The notes under the pieces are model-generated. The model was not told the origin of the DNA. It saw only the letters and a program-made list of their open reading frames with translations, and did not search any database. From NCBI GenBank assembly GCA_025200525.1, contig CM045762.1, forward strand, positions 79,568,893-79,632,892: a stretch of DNA of 64,000 nt, written 5' to 3'. The position numbers and the translations under genes are program-made. Position 1 is the stretch's first letter; each line of letters starts with the position of its first letter. The DNA comes from Camellia lanceoleosa. Lineage: Eukaryota > Streptophyta > Magnoliopsida > Ericales > Theaceae. Below, one piece after another: positions 1 through 10,541 of the stretch.

Positions 1-216
1 TCTTTGATGGTAGTTGACTCTCACATTAAGGGTACTGGTAGCTCTCCAATCCATCATCTATTACCTTTGCCTAGCTCCAGTCCTTCTTCTCTTGACCAAC
101 TGATAGCAAGAAATATAGAGATTACTAAGGATACTTCACCTTCTTCTCCAATTCCTATGCAGTCATTTCTTCCTTCTACCAGAGCTCTTTCTGCACCTTC
201 CATATCAATGGATGAG
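1..216 (+). pseudogene. Element A antisense ORF, upstream part (interrupted by CACTA)
   Basis: An open frame already running at base 1 encodes a Ser/Pro-rich segment ending in SMDE at the CACTA insertion site. The same frame resumes after the transposon at 7938. It is transcribed opposite to A's gag-pol, in the place where Tat elements such as Grande and Retand carry antisense ORFs. The N-terminal part, where a plant mobile domain would be expected, lies outside the window. The function is unknown; no catalytic motif is visible here. Confidence 0.6.
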
Positions 217-227
217 CACTACAACAA

Positions 228-640
228 AAAAGGGTTTTTACAGCGCACAATGCACGTCGTAAAAACCCTTCTACGACGTGCAGGCGCGCGTCATATTATG
301 ACCAGTCATGGAAAGCCATTTACTTTCAATGACATGTTTCGTATGCCGTTAAAAACTATTTAACAGAAGATTTTGTACGTCGTCGTTACTTTTTCTACGA
401 CATGCTATAGTATGTCGTTAAAAACTATTTAACGACAGATTTTGTGCGTCGTCGTTACTTTTTCTATGACTACTTTTGCACGCCATAAATTGATTAGACA
501 AATAACGACGTTGATTGCGCGCCGTAAAATATGTAATACAACGACTTATTATACCTGTCGTAAATAAGTAGAACATACCACGACGTACATGGAATGTCAT
601 GGAATATTTCATATAATGACCTACTTTGCTTGCCGTAAAA
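228..640. repeat. CACTA 5' subterminal repeat region
   Basis: Repeated CGTCGT, TACGACRTGC and GCCGTTAAAA motifs occur in both orientations. A direct tandem duplication of about 69 bp starts at 341 and again at 410; both copies contain TTAAAAACTATTTAAC followed by GTCGTCGTTACTTTTTCTA. Such arrays are the usual binding sites for CACTA transposase accessory proteins. That role is inferred from the family, not shown here. Confidence 0.75.
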
Positions 641-1999
641 TGTGCATTATTTTTTTTTTTTTAATTCAGCAAGTTCTATTTTAACCTGTTTTGTATAATC
701 TAACAAACATTACAAACAAGCTTCACAAAATATCAATCAACCATCAAAATATTGTTTCAAGCATAAAAAATAAACTACATCCATAGATTATGAGCATTCA
801 AAAATTGTCAATACATTCCAAACATCCAAAAATTAACCATAAGTTCAAAACAACCCAAAAGGATTATCCTAAAGTTCTAAATTCAACAAAAAAGTTAAAA
901 ACCATCCAAAATTGTATCATATACAAGTTTGTAAACAAAATCCAAAACTATTCAAAGATTATAGAAATCTATTCATCAAAGTCCTCAAAAACTAGCCATC
1001 ACTATCATCACAGTCACTGCTACTATTGGGCTCATACTCATCATCTGAACCATCTGTTAGGCAAATGCACCTCACATGTTACAATTCTGAGAAATTTAAG
1101 TTAATAGTAGTCAAGATTTCTAACCAAGAAGATAAACAATATGAGATGTAAACTGATAGAAAGCACTTACCACGACTATGTGAACTCCTGCATAATGAAG
1201 CGTTTTTCCTTACAAGTGGGTGGCAGAATTGGTTCCTACACATTACGATCAGAAGGTGATATTGCAAGTTATAGTAGATATAAAAGCTGTAATATTTTAC
1301 AACAAAAAAATACATAGAGCATAAACTTGTGATTTCCCAAATGAATTGGCAGGGGTACTTCACGTATCCAAGGTCACATTGAGCAACATCTAAATAACAT
1401 GAACCATTACTAACATATACTTGTCCATTTGAGAAACTACAAAAATGTGACCTTCAGGAAGAGCTACAGACTAGTAAGAAGACAAAACTCACTGTACACG
1501 TGCACCACCTTCTTAGACCAACTTTTAACCAAACATTCTCATTCTTATCAAAAGTAATAAACAAAATCATGGAATGAGAAGTAGAAAAGGAATTTGGCCT
1601 TCATTAAACACTCAAATTTTGGTAGAACAAATTAAAATGGAGGTAGAACCAAATATGTTGGCAATGGTCATTAAGAGACTTTTGTCATAACTTGAACCAA
1701 GGAGGTAAATGTTAAAATTATGGAAATTTTCCAAGCCCTATTGTTGTAAATATATATTTAGTTGTACCAAAGCCTGTTTCCTACATTTGACATGCCTATA
1801 TCGTGTTGTATCCATATCCTATTTATATATATCTGTGTTTCTTAAGAATTATTCAAAATTGCTCCAAAGTAAGAAGATATTTCTTCCAAATTAAATAGAC
1901 ACAGAAATGAACTGAATATGTCTAGCTCAATAATCCATAACTCTTATGAAAATTTCTTGTCAAAGCTTCAGAATTAAATATTCAACTTAGCAATGACAC
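641..1999. other. CACTA interior, no recognisable gene
   Basis: AT-rich sequence with many poly-A/T runs. Around 1172-1240 a minus-strand stretch preceding a GTAAG donor loosely resembles the ERGIC3 exon that encodes an APGKSFHQSGVHVHD-like segment, but it contains breaks and I cannot confirm it. Nothing else is recognised. Confidence 0.35.
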
Positions 2000-2021
2000 A
2001 CAAGGCCATAGAAAAACATAC

Positions 2022-3400
2022 CACTTCCGCACCATAGCATGAACCACAATATGTCTCATTGTGTTCAAGCCTCCCACCATGTCTTTGTAAAGGCTTTTCA
2101 ATCTGTGCCATTGATAAAAAAAAGTCAGAAGAGAAGGAAAATCTAAGGAAAAAAACAGAGCCAAAAAAAAGAGCAGAAAAATTGCTCACAGGGCAAAAAA
2201 GGGAGAGGATTTCATTATAAAACATCAAATTATGAATGATTTGGAGGCAGTTTGCTCCACAACAAAATCAACAAGGTTTGCAATAAACATATAGTCTCCA
2301 CCAAAACATGCCCCCTTTCTACCATTAGAACCTATTATGAGTTTTGAAATGCCATTCGTGGTTAATGCTATATATAGGCATATAATGAGGGAATAGGTAT
2401 TCCTCATGTGCCAAAGTCATCGTAACATGGTTATCTAATGGGGAGCGGTGTGCCAAGGGTTCAATTTTCATCATTGTAAGTCCCCCCCTCCTCCCACTCT
2501 AAAAAACCATAAAAGGAAATATATATATATATATATATATTCAATATACAGATGTAAACAATTGTTGGATTTCAAGAACAATCTTATTACTGACCTTGGG
2601 AGCACCAATACCATCCTGCCTTTCTTCTATTACATTAAAATGTGTATCAAGTCTTTTCTTGACAATGTCGTGTTTCTGCAAGCATGGATAAAATTAAATG
2701 TCACTCAATGTAAGTGGGAGGGTTTGGATCAGTTCAGGTTAAAATTGTGATGGAAATTTTTAACAGTGCTTCATTTGTGCTTTGCTAAATTCTTCTTACT
2801 CTTGCCATGCTTCCATATTTATTCTATTAGCATTATACTCTATATTACATTAATCTTGTAACTTCACAGAAGCATGGTGTACATATTACTACCAGTATCC
2901 AAATATTTAGCGCTCAGGATAATGAAACCATTTTTTGTGCAAGACAACAGGACAAAAAGTGTCAGCATGGTGAAAACTCTGATAGTGGAGAACCTGTACA
3001 TTTATGGCATTTAATTTTGAAAAAAGAAGAAAGAATCACATGACAAGATTAAAGTGAATATTTCACGTAAAACATATGCAAAATTTCTTTGCAGTACATA
3101 CAACGTCAAGATGTTGCTCGCCGCTGATATCCATGGCATCAAGACTGAGTATAGAACATGGAAGGGCTGGAAAAGTGACATCAAACTGCACATTCAAATA
3201 GAACACAGAAAATGCATCAATTATCCAAATAGAATGGAGAAAATGTACCAATCAGTTATGAGGACAATTAAGGTAAAACAAACAGTTAGGCACTTTCCAC
3301 ATAAATAAATATACGATGAGGATTGGACAAACACTTTCAATGGACTATAGAAACCGAATAATGCTCTCCTAGTGACAAGTACTAAATTAGGAAAGCGAAA
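2022..3400 (-). pseudogene. Captured ERV46/ERGIC3-like gene fragment (three clean exons with introns)
   Basis: Three exons lie in order on the minus strand inside the CACTA element. Exon 1 (3185-3102) encodes FDVTFPALPCSILSLDAMD and then ISGEQHLDV. Exon 2 (2675-2595, 27 codons) runs from KHDIVKKRLD to QDGIGAPK. Exon 3 (2102-2022, 27 codons) runs from IEKPLQRHGGRLEHNETYC to GSCYGAEV. Each is bounded by AG acceptors and GT donors (GTATGT, GTCAGT, GTATGT), all in phase 0. The motifs LEHNETYCGSCYGAE and MDISGEQHLDV are characteristic of ERV46/ERGIC3, a COPII-vesicle cargo receptor of the ER-Golgi interface. A decayed upstream exon (LVLVT...GF at about 3360-3397) may match the LVVDTSRGETLRIN region. 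The N-terminal membrane segment and most of the lumenal domain are missing. Retained introns point to capture from genomic DNA rather than from cDNA. Confidence 0.88.
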
Positions 3401-6400
3401 TAAATATCTCAATTAAAATATAGGTAGAAGACAATGGTGAATCAGAAGTAGGTGAGAAAACCAAGCAGCTTGGAACCCAAAAACAAGAATGCATATGAAA
3501 GATAGAGAATTCCAGGTGTGATATAAGCATGCCCCTAAAATATCTCTAACAAATATCTCCAATATTATATGATGCTAATCATCCAGTCTCTGAAAAATAT
3601 AAAAATAAATAAATCACAATATAAAACTGGATAGAAAAAGAGCTCTGACAAATACAATAGTTACTATCCAATATAAAGCAACAAACTTCACAAAATAATA
3701 CCAGAGTGCACTCTTGCCAAACTGACAGCAAATCTATTATTTTGCAAATTGACAGCAAAAACCAACAGGTTTCTGCAAGTGAGGCCTCTTGCCAAACTGT
3801 AATCCATTTGATTTCAGTCAACGATGCAGTTTTTTATTTATTTATTTATATATGTGTGCCCGTGCATATATAGAGATTATGTTTTTAACAATAAACTCTG
3901 TGAAGTGGTCTTTTGATGACTCTGATTATCATTTTTCTACTATTTTTGGCTCAAAACAAGTGCTCTTCGGCATTCTTTACAGGATAGACTAAGCAAAAGT
4001 TCAGGGAAGAGTGGCAATGAAATATTTTTGAAACTCTGCACTAGTACAGGTCAGTCATGATCCAAGTGTTTGATTTCTTTTGCAAGATAAAAGTTGTGTT
4101 AGACACATGCATGGTTCTGCATTCATCCTTCACTATCTGCCCTTGCTAGTTAATCTGAAATTAGTTAAAAATTGATATGGCATTTATGCTTTCCACTAGA
4201 AAAGAAAAAACTAAAACAAATAGGGAAATGATAATACCCATTATAATATAACAGAAGTTCTTCAGGTTTCTTCTGGCAGGTTAGAATATTGTGGTGTCCT
4301 CTGGTGTAGTTTTAAGTCTATAACAGGAATTGTGTAGGGTTAATTATCTATGATTGGAAGCTGGAAAAGTAGAAGACCCTTAATCCAGTCACCAATACAG
4401 AAAATCAACAACATTGAGACTTTTTACTATCTAACGAGATTAATCTAAAACTGGTTTCACTAAACCAAGATCTTCTCACTAGAAATGAATTGAATAAACA
4501 CAAGCAACAAAAGGGTGAAATTTATAAAAGAAGCATTTCAAACAAAATATTTGAAAGATTTTATGGCATTTAAAGCAGAAAAAGAACAGTGTGCTCCATA
4601 TTAATAATAATATTATAAGTGAAGAGTAATATTATAAGTGAAGAAGTATACAAAGTAGTCTAAATCTGTTCAACAACTAAGCCAGAAGAAACAAACATCC
4701 AAAAGGGTCTTTTACTCCTTTTAGAAAAAAAGATATCTCAATATGCATTCCAGATGATTTCAACTCTGCTAATAAGATCGTATAAAGGGATCACATAGTG
4801 TCTACCTTATTATAATGCTTTGACTTTATCTTCTTGGAACCAATTCTGCTTTCTCATTACATCTTCTGTGTAGAAAAAAAGAGAGGCCTTCACACGCATA
4901 AGCAGGAGATTCACCAATCTGGGACAACCTCACTAAACCAAATACACAGAAGGAAGCTGTAATATGAGTTATAGATAATAGATGGAGAGAGATAAGAGAA
5001 GCAGACAAGTCTATACACATGTAGAGAGTCACACTTCAACATGCAAGCTAACAATGTTGTACCTTATGATAAGACTCAAGTTGTGAAGTTTGACTTAAAC
5101 AATAAATCAAACTTAATTCTTTATTAATTTATGATAAGACTATATTAACAATGTTGTACCTTATGATAAGACTAATTAATAATAAAAGATGATAGAAGGG
5201 TGCATATAGAGACAACAAAGGGCCTGACATTGGGAAAGGAAAAGGAGAAAAGCATTTGCAGCATCTTCTATTCCAGTAAAAAAGTCACTTCTCTAGTGCA
5301 CTAACTATTAGTTAATTGCTTCCTTAATTCTTTATTAATTTATGTTCATTATATCTACTTAATTGTTATTAATTAATGTTAAACTAACTCAACTAGTACA
5401 GAACTTGCTAGATCAGAACAAAGCTTGGCAGTTACGAAGTACCAAAGATTATGAAAATAAAATAAAATTCACAAAACCCCACCGAGCCAGCTCCATTAAT
5501 GGAGCTGAGTGGTAAAGTAACAGGCCAAAAGCCCAAACAATAAAACTTAAAAATAAGATTTAAAATTTTGAATTTAAGTCATTTAAAAAAAAAAAAATCA
5601 GTTGTCAACTTTAAAATTTCAATATTAATAGAATTTTGATCCTTAATTTCACAATCTAATATTAATTAAAATATGCATAAATTGATCCAAATATCATATT
5701 TAAAATTTTAAAAAAAAATTAAAAATTGAGAGTGGTGGCCCACGACAAATGAGATGGTCAAACGCCAGCACCAAAGCATGTGAAACAAGGTTTAAGAAAT
5801 CGGTGCACTTTTAGGCTTACGTGCCCCTTATACCGCTCCTTTAGATAACTTATGTTATACATTGATTAGAATTTAAATTATTATATAAATTTTAAAATAT
5901 CGCTCATATATAAATTTTTTCCAGTTGATGAAAATCTCAGCCCACATAAATGGAAAACATTCCCGGAGAACGTGAAAAAATGAAAAATGGACAACATTGT
6001 TTAAAATTTTACCTTTTTGTCAGAGAATTCTTGACTAGTCCAAACACTTGAAATGCATCAAGTAGGAATCTTATTACTGGCTATGGGATTCCTGATAATG
6101 GCCATCCCACCCTTTCTCTTTCATTGCTGCCATTGCCTAAAAGTGGATATTCAAAATGCTAAACTAGTTTGTTTAGTGGGTCCAGAAACGTGTCCTGAAC
6201 CTTGTAAATCAGGTTGTGTTTAATCTGCCTAAAGCATTTCTTAGCACAGCATACTGAACCTACCGATTTGCCTAAAAAACTTTCAACAGCTTTTCGTAGG
6301 CCTGTTACAATACCTAAATTAAAAAATGAGACCTAGTGCAACATAAATGAGAAAAGCAACATTATGGCCTACTTTCTCCATATGCACTAGAAACTGCAGT

Positions 6401-7105
6401 GTAGAATCCCAATCTTCTTTCTTTTCGACTTTTCACTTGGCATCCTGAATGCTGCAGCAGATCTTGGTGTCATGCAAGAGAAACAAGTTGAACCCATGTA
6501 TGAAAATATTCCTATCTTGTAACATCTAATTATTTACCATCATCTTCATATGTTCATTCAACAGTCTTTGACCATCATCCTTTTACCAAGTGGTAAACTA
6601 TAAGATGTTTGGCACCCTAATCACTTTTAAAAGTAGAACAAATACAAATTATCCTTTTCTTAAACACATCAGCATGAAAGCCAGGCATATTACCCAGTCA
6701 TGGGTTAACAAATGATGGAGAGAAAAAAACAAGGCTAAAATCAAATTCAATATGCATACGAGAGACACAAAATGCAGTAAAAACACAACAAATGAAATAA
6801 ATGTATGCAACAAAACATGAAATCAGAAACTGACTTTACCAGAAGTCCAGCATTATGAATGATTTTTAATATAGCAACAAATTCTTCAAAACATTGGTAG
6901 ACAAGGAGAAAAAAAGTAGGGAAAAACATGGTTTCTTTGCGGGCCACCAGACCTATGTCCTCCCTTGGCAAACAGACAACATCTTAGCCTACAGATATGG
7001 TTTCTTTGAGGTGGCCTTTCCGGAAAATGGTAAGAGAACTACCAAATAGGGAGATGGTGAGAGATTAAACAGAAAAACAGAGAAGAGAAGAGAGGAGGGG
7101 AATAT
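3401..7105. other. CACTA interior, AT-rich, no confirmed gene
   Basis: Mostly intron-like AT-rich DNA. A 28-bp direct repeat containing AACAATGTTGTACCTTATGA lies near 5049 and 5147. A perfect 18-bp palindrome, AGCTCCATTAATGGAGCT, lies at 5489-5506. A minus-strand frame at 6747-6971 (74 codons) contains EEFVAILKIIHNAGLLVK before a possible splice donor. It could be another captured exon, but I do not recognise the source gene. Confidence 0.35.
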
Positions 7106-7340
7106 AAATATATATATATATATACCGAGAGAGAGAGAGTCAGATAGAGAGAGAGAGACAGAGAGACAGAGAGAGAGAGAGACGAAACAAGGGTTTCAGG
7201 AAGAAGGAAGAGAAGAGAGAGTGCCTTACCAGTCGAAGTCGAAGCAGTCGAAGTCGAATCAGTCGAAGCAGTCGAAGTAGTCCAAGCAGATTACAAATTG
7301 AAGCCAAATCCAAGTCGAAGCAGTCGAAGTAGACGCGTCA
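7105..7340. repeat. Microsatellite (TA)n/(GA)n and AGTCGAAGC-type tandem repeat
   Basis: A (TA)n run at about 7107-7125 is followed by GA-rich simple sequence to about 7185. Then imperfect 9-bp units of AGTCGAAGC/AGTCGAATC follow at about 7230-7335. The arrangement looks like a 5' leader of a captured gene read toward the left. No promoter or gene can be assigned. Confidence 0.7.
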
Positions 7341-7559
7341 ATGGATCTCTACCGATTCAATTGATTGAAGCAATGTTTGAAGAAAATTTTCCCCTTCACC
7401 TAGGTCTCCCTTCACCTAGGTCTCCCTCTCTTCTTAAAACTCTGTGTTTTTTTGTTTCTTTTTTTCTTTTTTTCTTGAATTGTATGAGTCTCTTTGATAA
7501 TAGAAAAATAAATTAATTTTTTTTTTTTTTTATAAGTGGCGCCAAAAAAATTGGGTTTT

Positions 7560-7921
7560 GGCGCGTTGTTATTTTGGGATATCATTCATGACCTACATAG
7601 TAAGTCATAAAAAGTGACATACCATTCACGACCTACATAATAAGTCATAAAAAGTGATTTATTTTTAATGACTGGCAGACGCATGTCGTATATAACTGAT
7701 GTATTAACAGCATGCTATATGTATGTCGTAAAAAGTTTTATTAATTACGGCACGCAATGCAAGCCGTAAAAAAATTATCATTTTTACCATTTACGGCCTG
7801 CATAATAAGCACGTCGTGGTTAGTCTATTATTTACGACATACAAAAAAAGCAAGTCGTAAAAATGAGAAATTACGGCTTGCATTCATTGTATGTCGTGGA
7901 TGTGGTGCCGTGAAAAGTCAA
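7560..7921. repeat. CACTA 3' subterminal repeat region
   Basis: This is the counterpart of the 5' subterminal array. It carries repeated GACCTACATA-ATAAGTCATAAAAAGTGA units (two tandem copies at about 7587-7660) and ATGTCGTA/AAGTCGTAAAAA motifs in both orientations, up to the terminal TTTTGTTGTAGTG. Confidence 0.75.
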
Positions 7922-7934
7922 TTTTGTTGTAGTG

Positions 7935-8636
7935 GAGGTGGATATTTTTGAGGCTAGACTGGCTAGTCTTTTTGACATACCTTCCGCCTCTCCAATGACT
8001 ATCAATGAGACTAAGCCATTGGTTCTAGCTGATTCTTTGCTGGAAATTTTTGAGAGTTCTTCCTCCAGTGGTAAGACTTCCTTGCCTTTGATAGACTTGG
8101 ACAGTTGTCTGGAACTGTTGGCATCTTTTTCGAGGATTCCTTTCAAAGCCTTACAAAGGCCTATAATCAAAGATGGCTTCCTCCAGTGCTGCAAGATTAT
8201 TGAACAATCCGGCATGACTGTTTCAAGTCATTTATCTCAGGCAGCAGCTACCATATATTTTTACATCAACATCTGTCATGCTGCTAAGGCTGCAGAGGAG
8301 AAGTTGCTGAGAGATTAGAGTTTTGTTTCTAAAGTTCATGCTGAAGTGTCAGAACTGAAAGAACAACATTCTTCTGTCTCTCAATTTCAAGCTCAATTGT
8401 TGGAAAAGAAGGCTCAACTTGAGGAAGAATTATCAGCAGCTAACCAAGCTTTGAATTGAACTACTACCAAGCTGCAAATCACTAATCAAGAGCTAGCTGA
8501 TCGAAAGCAAGAAATGACTACAACCATTCAATTGTTTCTATCCCTCAAGAATAGAGCATCTATTGTAAAAGAACAATTTAAACACTGTACTGACTTTTGG
8601 GCCAATCTATGGCTACATGTATCTAACTCTTTATGA
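7935..8636 (+). pseudogene. Element A antisense ORF, downstream part
   Basis: The frame interrupted at 216 resumes here (EVDIFEARLASLFD...) and runs with two in-frame stops (TAG at 8316-8318, TGA at 8457-8459) to a final TGA at 8634-8636. The segment after about 8320 is heptad-rich (VSELKEQHSSVSQFQAQLLE and following), a likely coiled coil. The frame is antisense to A's pol, which ends at 8688, so the two frames converge 51 bp apart. The arrangement matches the antisense ORFs of Tat elements. The role is unknown. The two stops, the CACTA insertion and the lack of the N-terminus mark it as a pseudogene. Confidence 0.65.
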
Positions 8637-8687
8637 AATAAATTCTTATTTATCATTGAAGTGTTCTCATGTTCTTTCATTTAGCAC

Positions 8688-9840
8688 TTATTCTATTCCT
8701 TGTGTTTCCCATATTGTTGGATAATAAAGCTTCAAATATCTGCCATTAATCTTTTTGGGATGTACATATCCATTCAAATTTCTCAAATGGTATGCTCCAA
8801 AAGGCAAGACTCTATAAACTTAATATGGTCCTTCCCAGTTAGGTGACCATTTGCCAAACTCATGGCTTTTAATCCCTATTAGAAGTATTGTCTTCTATAC
8901 CAAATCATCTTCATCAAAGCCAATGTGTTTGACTTTCTTATTATAGTTTTGGCTGCTTTCTTCTTTTGGAAAAGAATGTTATTTAGTGCCAGAATTCTAG
9001 CTTCATCTATACTTTCTAACTCCAAGAACATACTCTGTTGGTATTGCTCAAGATCTAACTGGTCTTGGCATCTTACCCTCAAGGACTTAACATTAATTTC
9101 CACAGGCAGCACCGCATCATGCCCATATACTAAGGTATAAGGAGGGATTCCTATGCTTGACCTTGGAGAAGTTCTATAAGCCCACAATACATCCAACAAT
9201 AAGTTATGCCAATCCCTAGGATTATCTTCTACAACTTTCTGTATTCCTTTTTTCAAAGACTTATTGGATGATTTAGCTTGACCATTGGCTTGTGCATAAT
9301 AGGGGGTGGAATTAACAAGGCTAATTCCAAACTCTGCCACAAAAGACTTTACCATTTTCCCATCAAATACAGTCCCATTATCAACAGTTATAGTCTGTGG
9401 GATACCAAATCTATGGATTAAATCCTTAATGAATCCAATGACTTCAGTCTAGTCTACAGGCTTGTATGGCTTAGCTTCAACCCACTTAGTGAAGTAATCA
9501 GTGGCCACTAAGATGAAACAATGATGCTTCGAAAAGAGTGGGTGTATTTTTCCCATCATATCCATGGCCCATCCTCTAAATAGCCAAGGCTTTACAACTG
9601 TATGCAAGTCAGTTATGGGCACGTGCCTTATTATGCCATGCTTTTAGCATGCCTTGTAACCTCTCGCACATTCTATGCAGTCTTTAAGGATAGTTGGCCA
9701 ATAGTAGGAATGCCTTCGAAGCAACTATCTCATCTTCACACCAGGCTAATGAGCACCACAAATGCCTTCATGAACCTCAGCCATAGCTGTCAATGTTTCC
9801 TTTGGGCCTAAACATTCCAACAATAACCCATCTCCTCCCC
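8688..9840 (-). pseudogene. Element A integrase (Tat lineage), broken
   Basis: The last domain of A's polyprotein inserts cDNA into the genome in working elements. The first catalytic Asp lies in ATDYFTKWVEA (about 9500) and the second in VDNGTVFDG (about 9380). The third position, normally Glu in NGQAE/NGQVE, is Lys here (ANGQAKSSNK), so the DDE triad is lost. Downstream, AYRTSPRSSIGIPPYTLVYG and a GPY/F-like end (WSPNWEGPY) reach a stop at 8688-8690. At least two further in-frame stops are present. The copy cannot encode an active integrase. Confidence 0.85.
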
Positions 9841-9930
9841 CCTTTTGTAGAGAGCATTACTATACATTATGTATTGCATAAACTGCAATTTAACTTTTCT
9901 GCCGGCTTTCGAAGATGGGCCAGCCAGATA
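9841..9930 (-). other. Element A linker between second RNase H and integrase
   Basis: Short degenerate coding sequence of A connecting the two domains. It contains a frame break near 9930 and no separate motif. Confidence 0.5.
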
Positions 9931-10523
9931 CTACATTATTGGATGCCTCCAATCTTGTTCTTGTAAGTCATTATGATTGACTTCCAAGACCACATTCCTT
10001 TTATTTAAGGGTGGTATTAATTTCTGATATGTTGTTTGGCTTATGTCCCTTTGAGTATTATTCCTTCTCTTGAAATTCGAAGCTTTTTTAGCCATATCAT
10101 TAGCTTTATTATTCAAGAATCTTGGGACATGAGTTACATTTGCTATCTGAAATTGAGAAAGCAGATGTAATACAACAATTAGTATGGCAACATGCTTATA
10201 CTTTGACACTTGAAAATCCCTTTTACTTGGTTAACTACCAATTGAGAATCTCCAAATATGTCAGCTGCATGAGCTTGTAATCTAATAAGTATTTTCAGTC
10301 CCATTATTAAGGCTTCATATTCAGCTTGATTATTGGAACAAGTAATTTCACCAACTCTGAAACCATGCGTGGTTTCTACTCCTTGTGGTGACTTAATTAC
10401 TACACCAATTCTAATTAGACTATTGGCTTTTGATCCATTGAACCATATTTGCCATGGTTCAACACTAGCCATAACAAGTTTCATTATCTCTTGGCTTTCT
10501 GTTTGACATGGATGGTCTGCCAA
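9931..10523 (-). pseudogene. Element A additional RNase H domain (aRNH)
   Basis: This is a second RNase H between the RT-linked RNase H and the integrase, a diagnostic feature of Tat/Ogre elements and closer to cellular RNase H. Visible motifs: WFNGSKA (the normal catalytic DGS Asp is Asn), NQAEYEALIMGLK (Glu kept), FGDSQLVVNQ (Asp kept) and, after a frame break near 10180-10209, NVTHVPRFLNNKANDMA. The Asp-to-Asn change and the frameshift should inactivate it. It would have helped degrade template RNA or define the polypurine primer; that role is inferred from the family. Confidence 0.83.
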
Positions 10524-10541
10524 AAAATTAGCTAAAACTTG

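Larger units (their letters stand above)
217..7934. mobile_element. CACTA (En/Spm-type) DNA transposon, non-autonomous, 7.7 kb
   Basis: The element begins CACTACAACAAAA and ends TTTTGTTGTAGTG, a perfect 13-bp terminal inverted repeat. It is flanked by the 3-bp direct repeat GAG (214-216 and 7935-7937). CACTA ends with 3-bp TSDs define this superfamily. Both ends carry many short subterminal motifs of the ACGTCGTAAAA type in both orientations, as CACTA transposases require. No TNP1- or TNP2-like transposase ORF is visible; the longest internal frames are about 100 codons and unrecognised. The interior holds a captured ERV46/ERGIC3-like gene fragment. The element would need a transposase in trans. 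Confidence 0.93.

Noticed and set aside
6747..6971. Second captured gene exon in the CACTA element
   Set aside because: Plausible splice donor and EEFVAILKIIHNAGLLVK-like stretch, but no family recognised and no flanking exon found.
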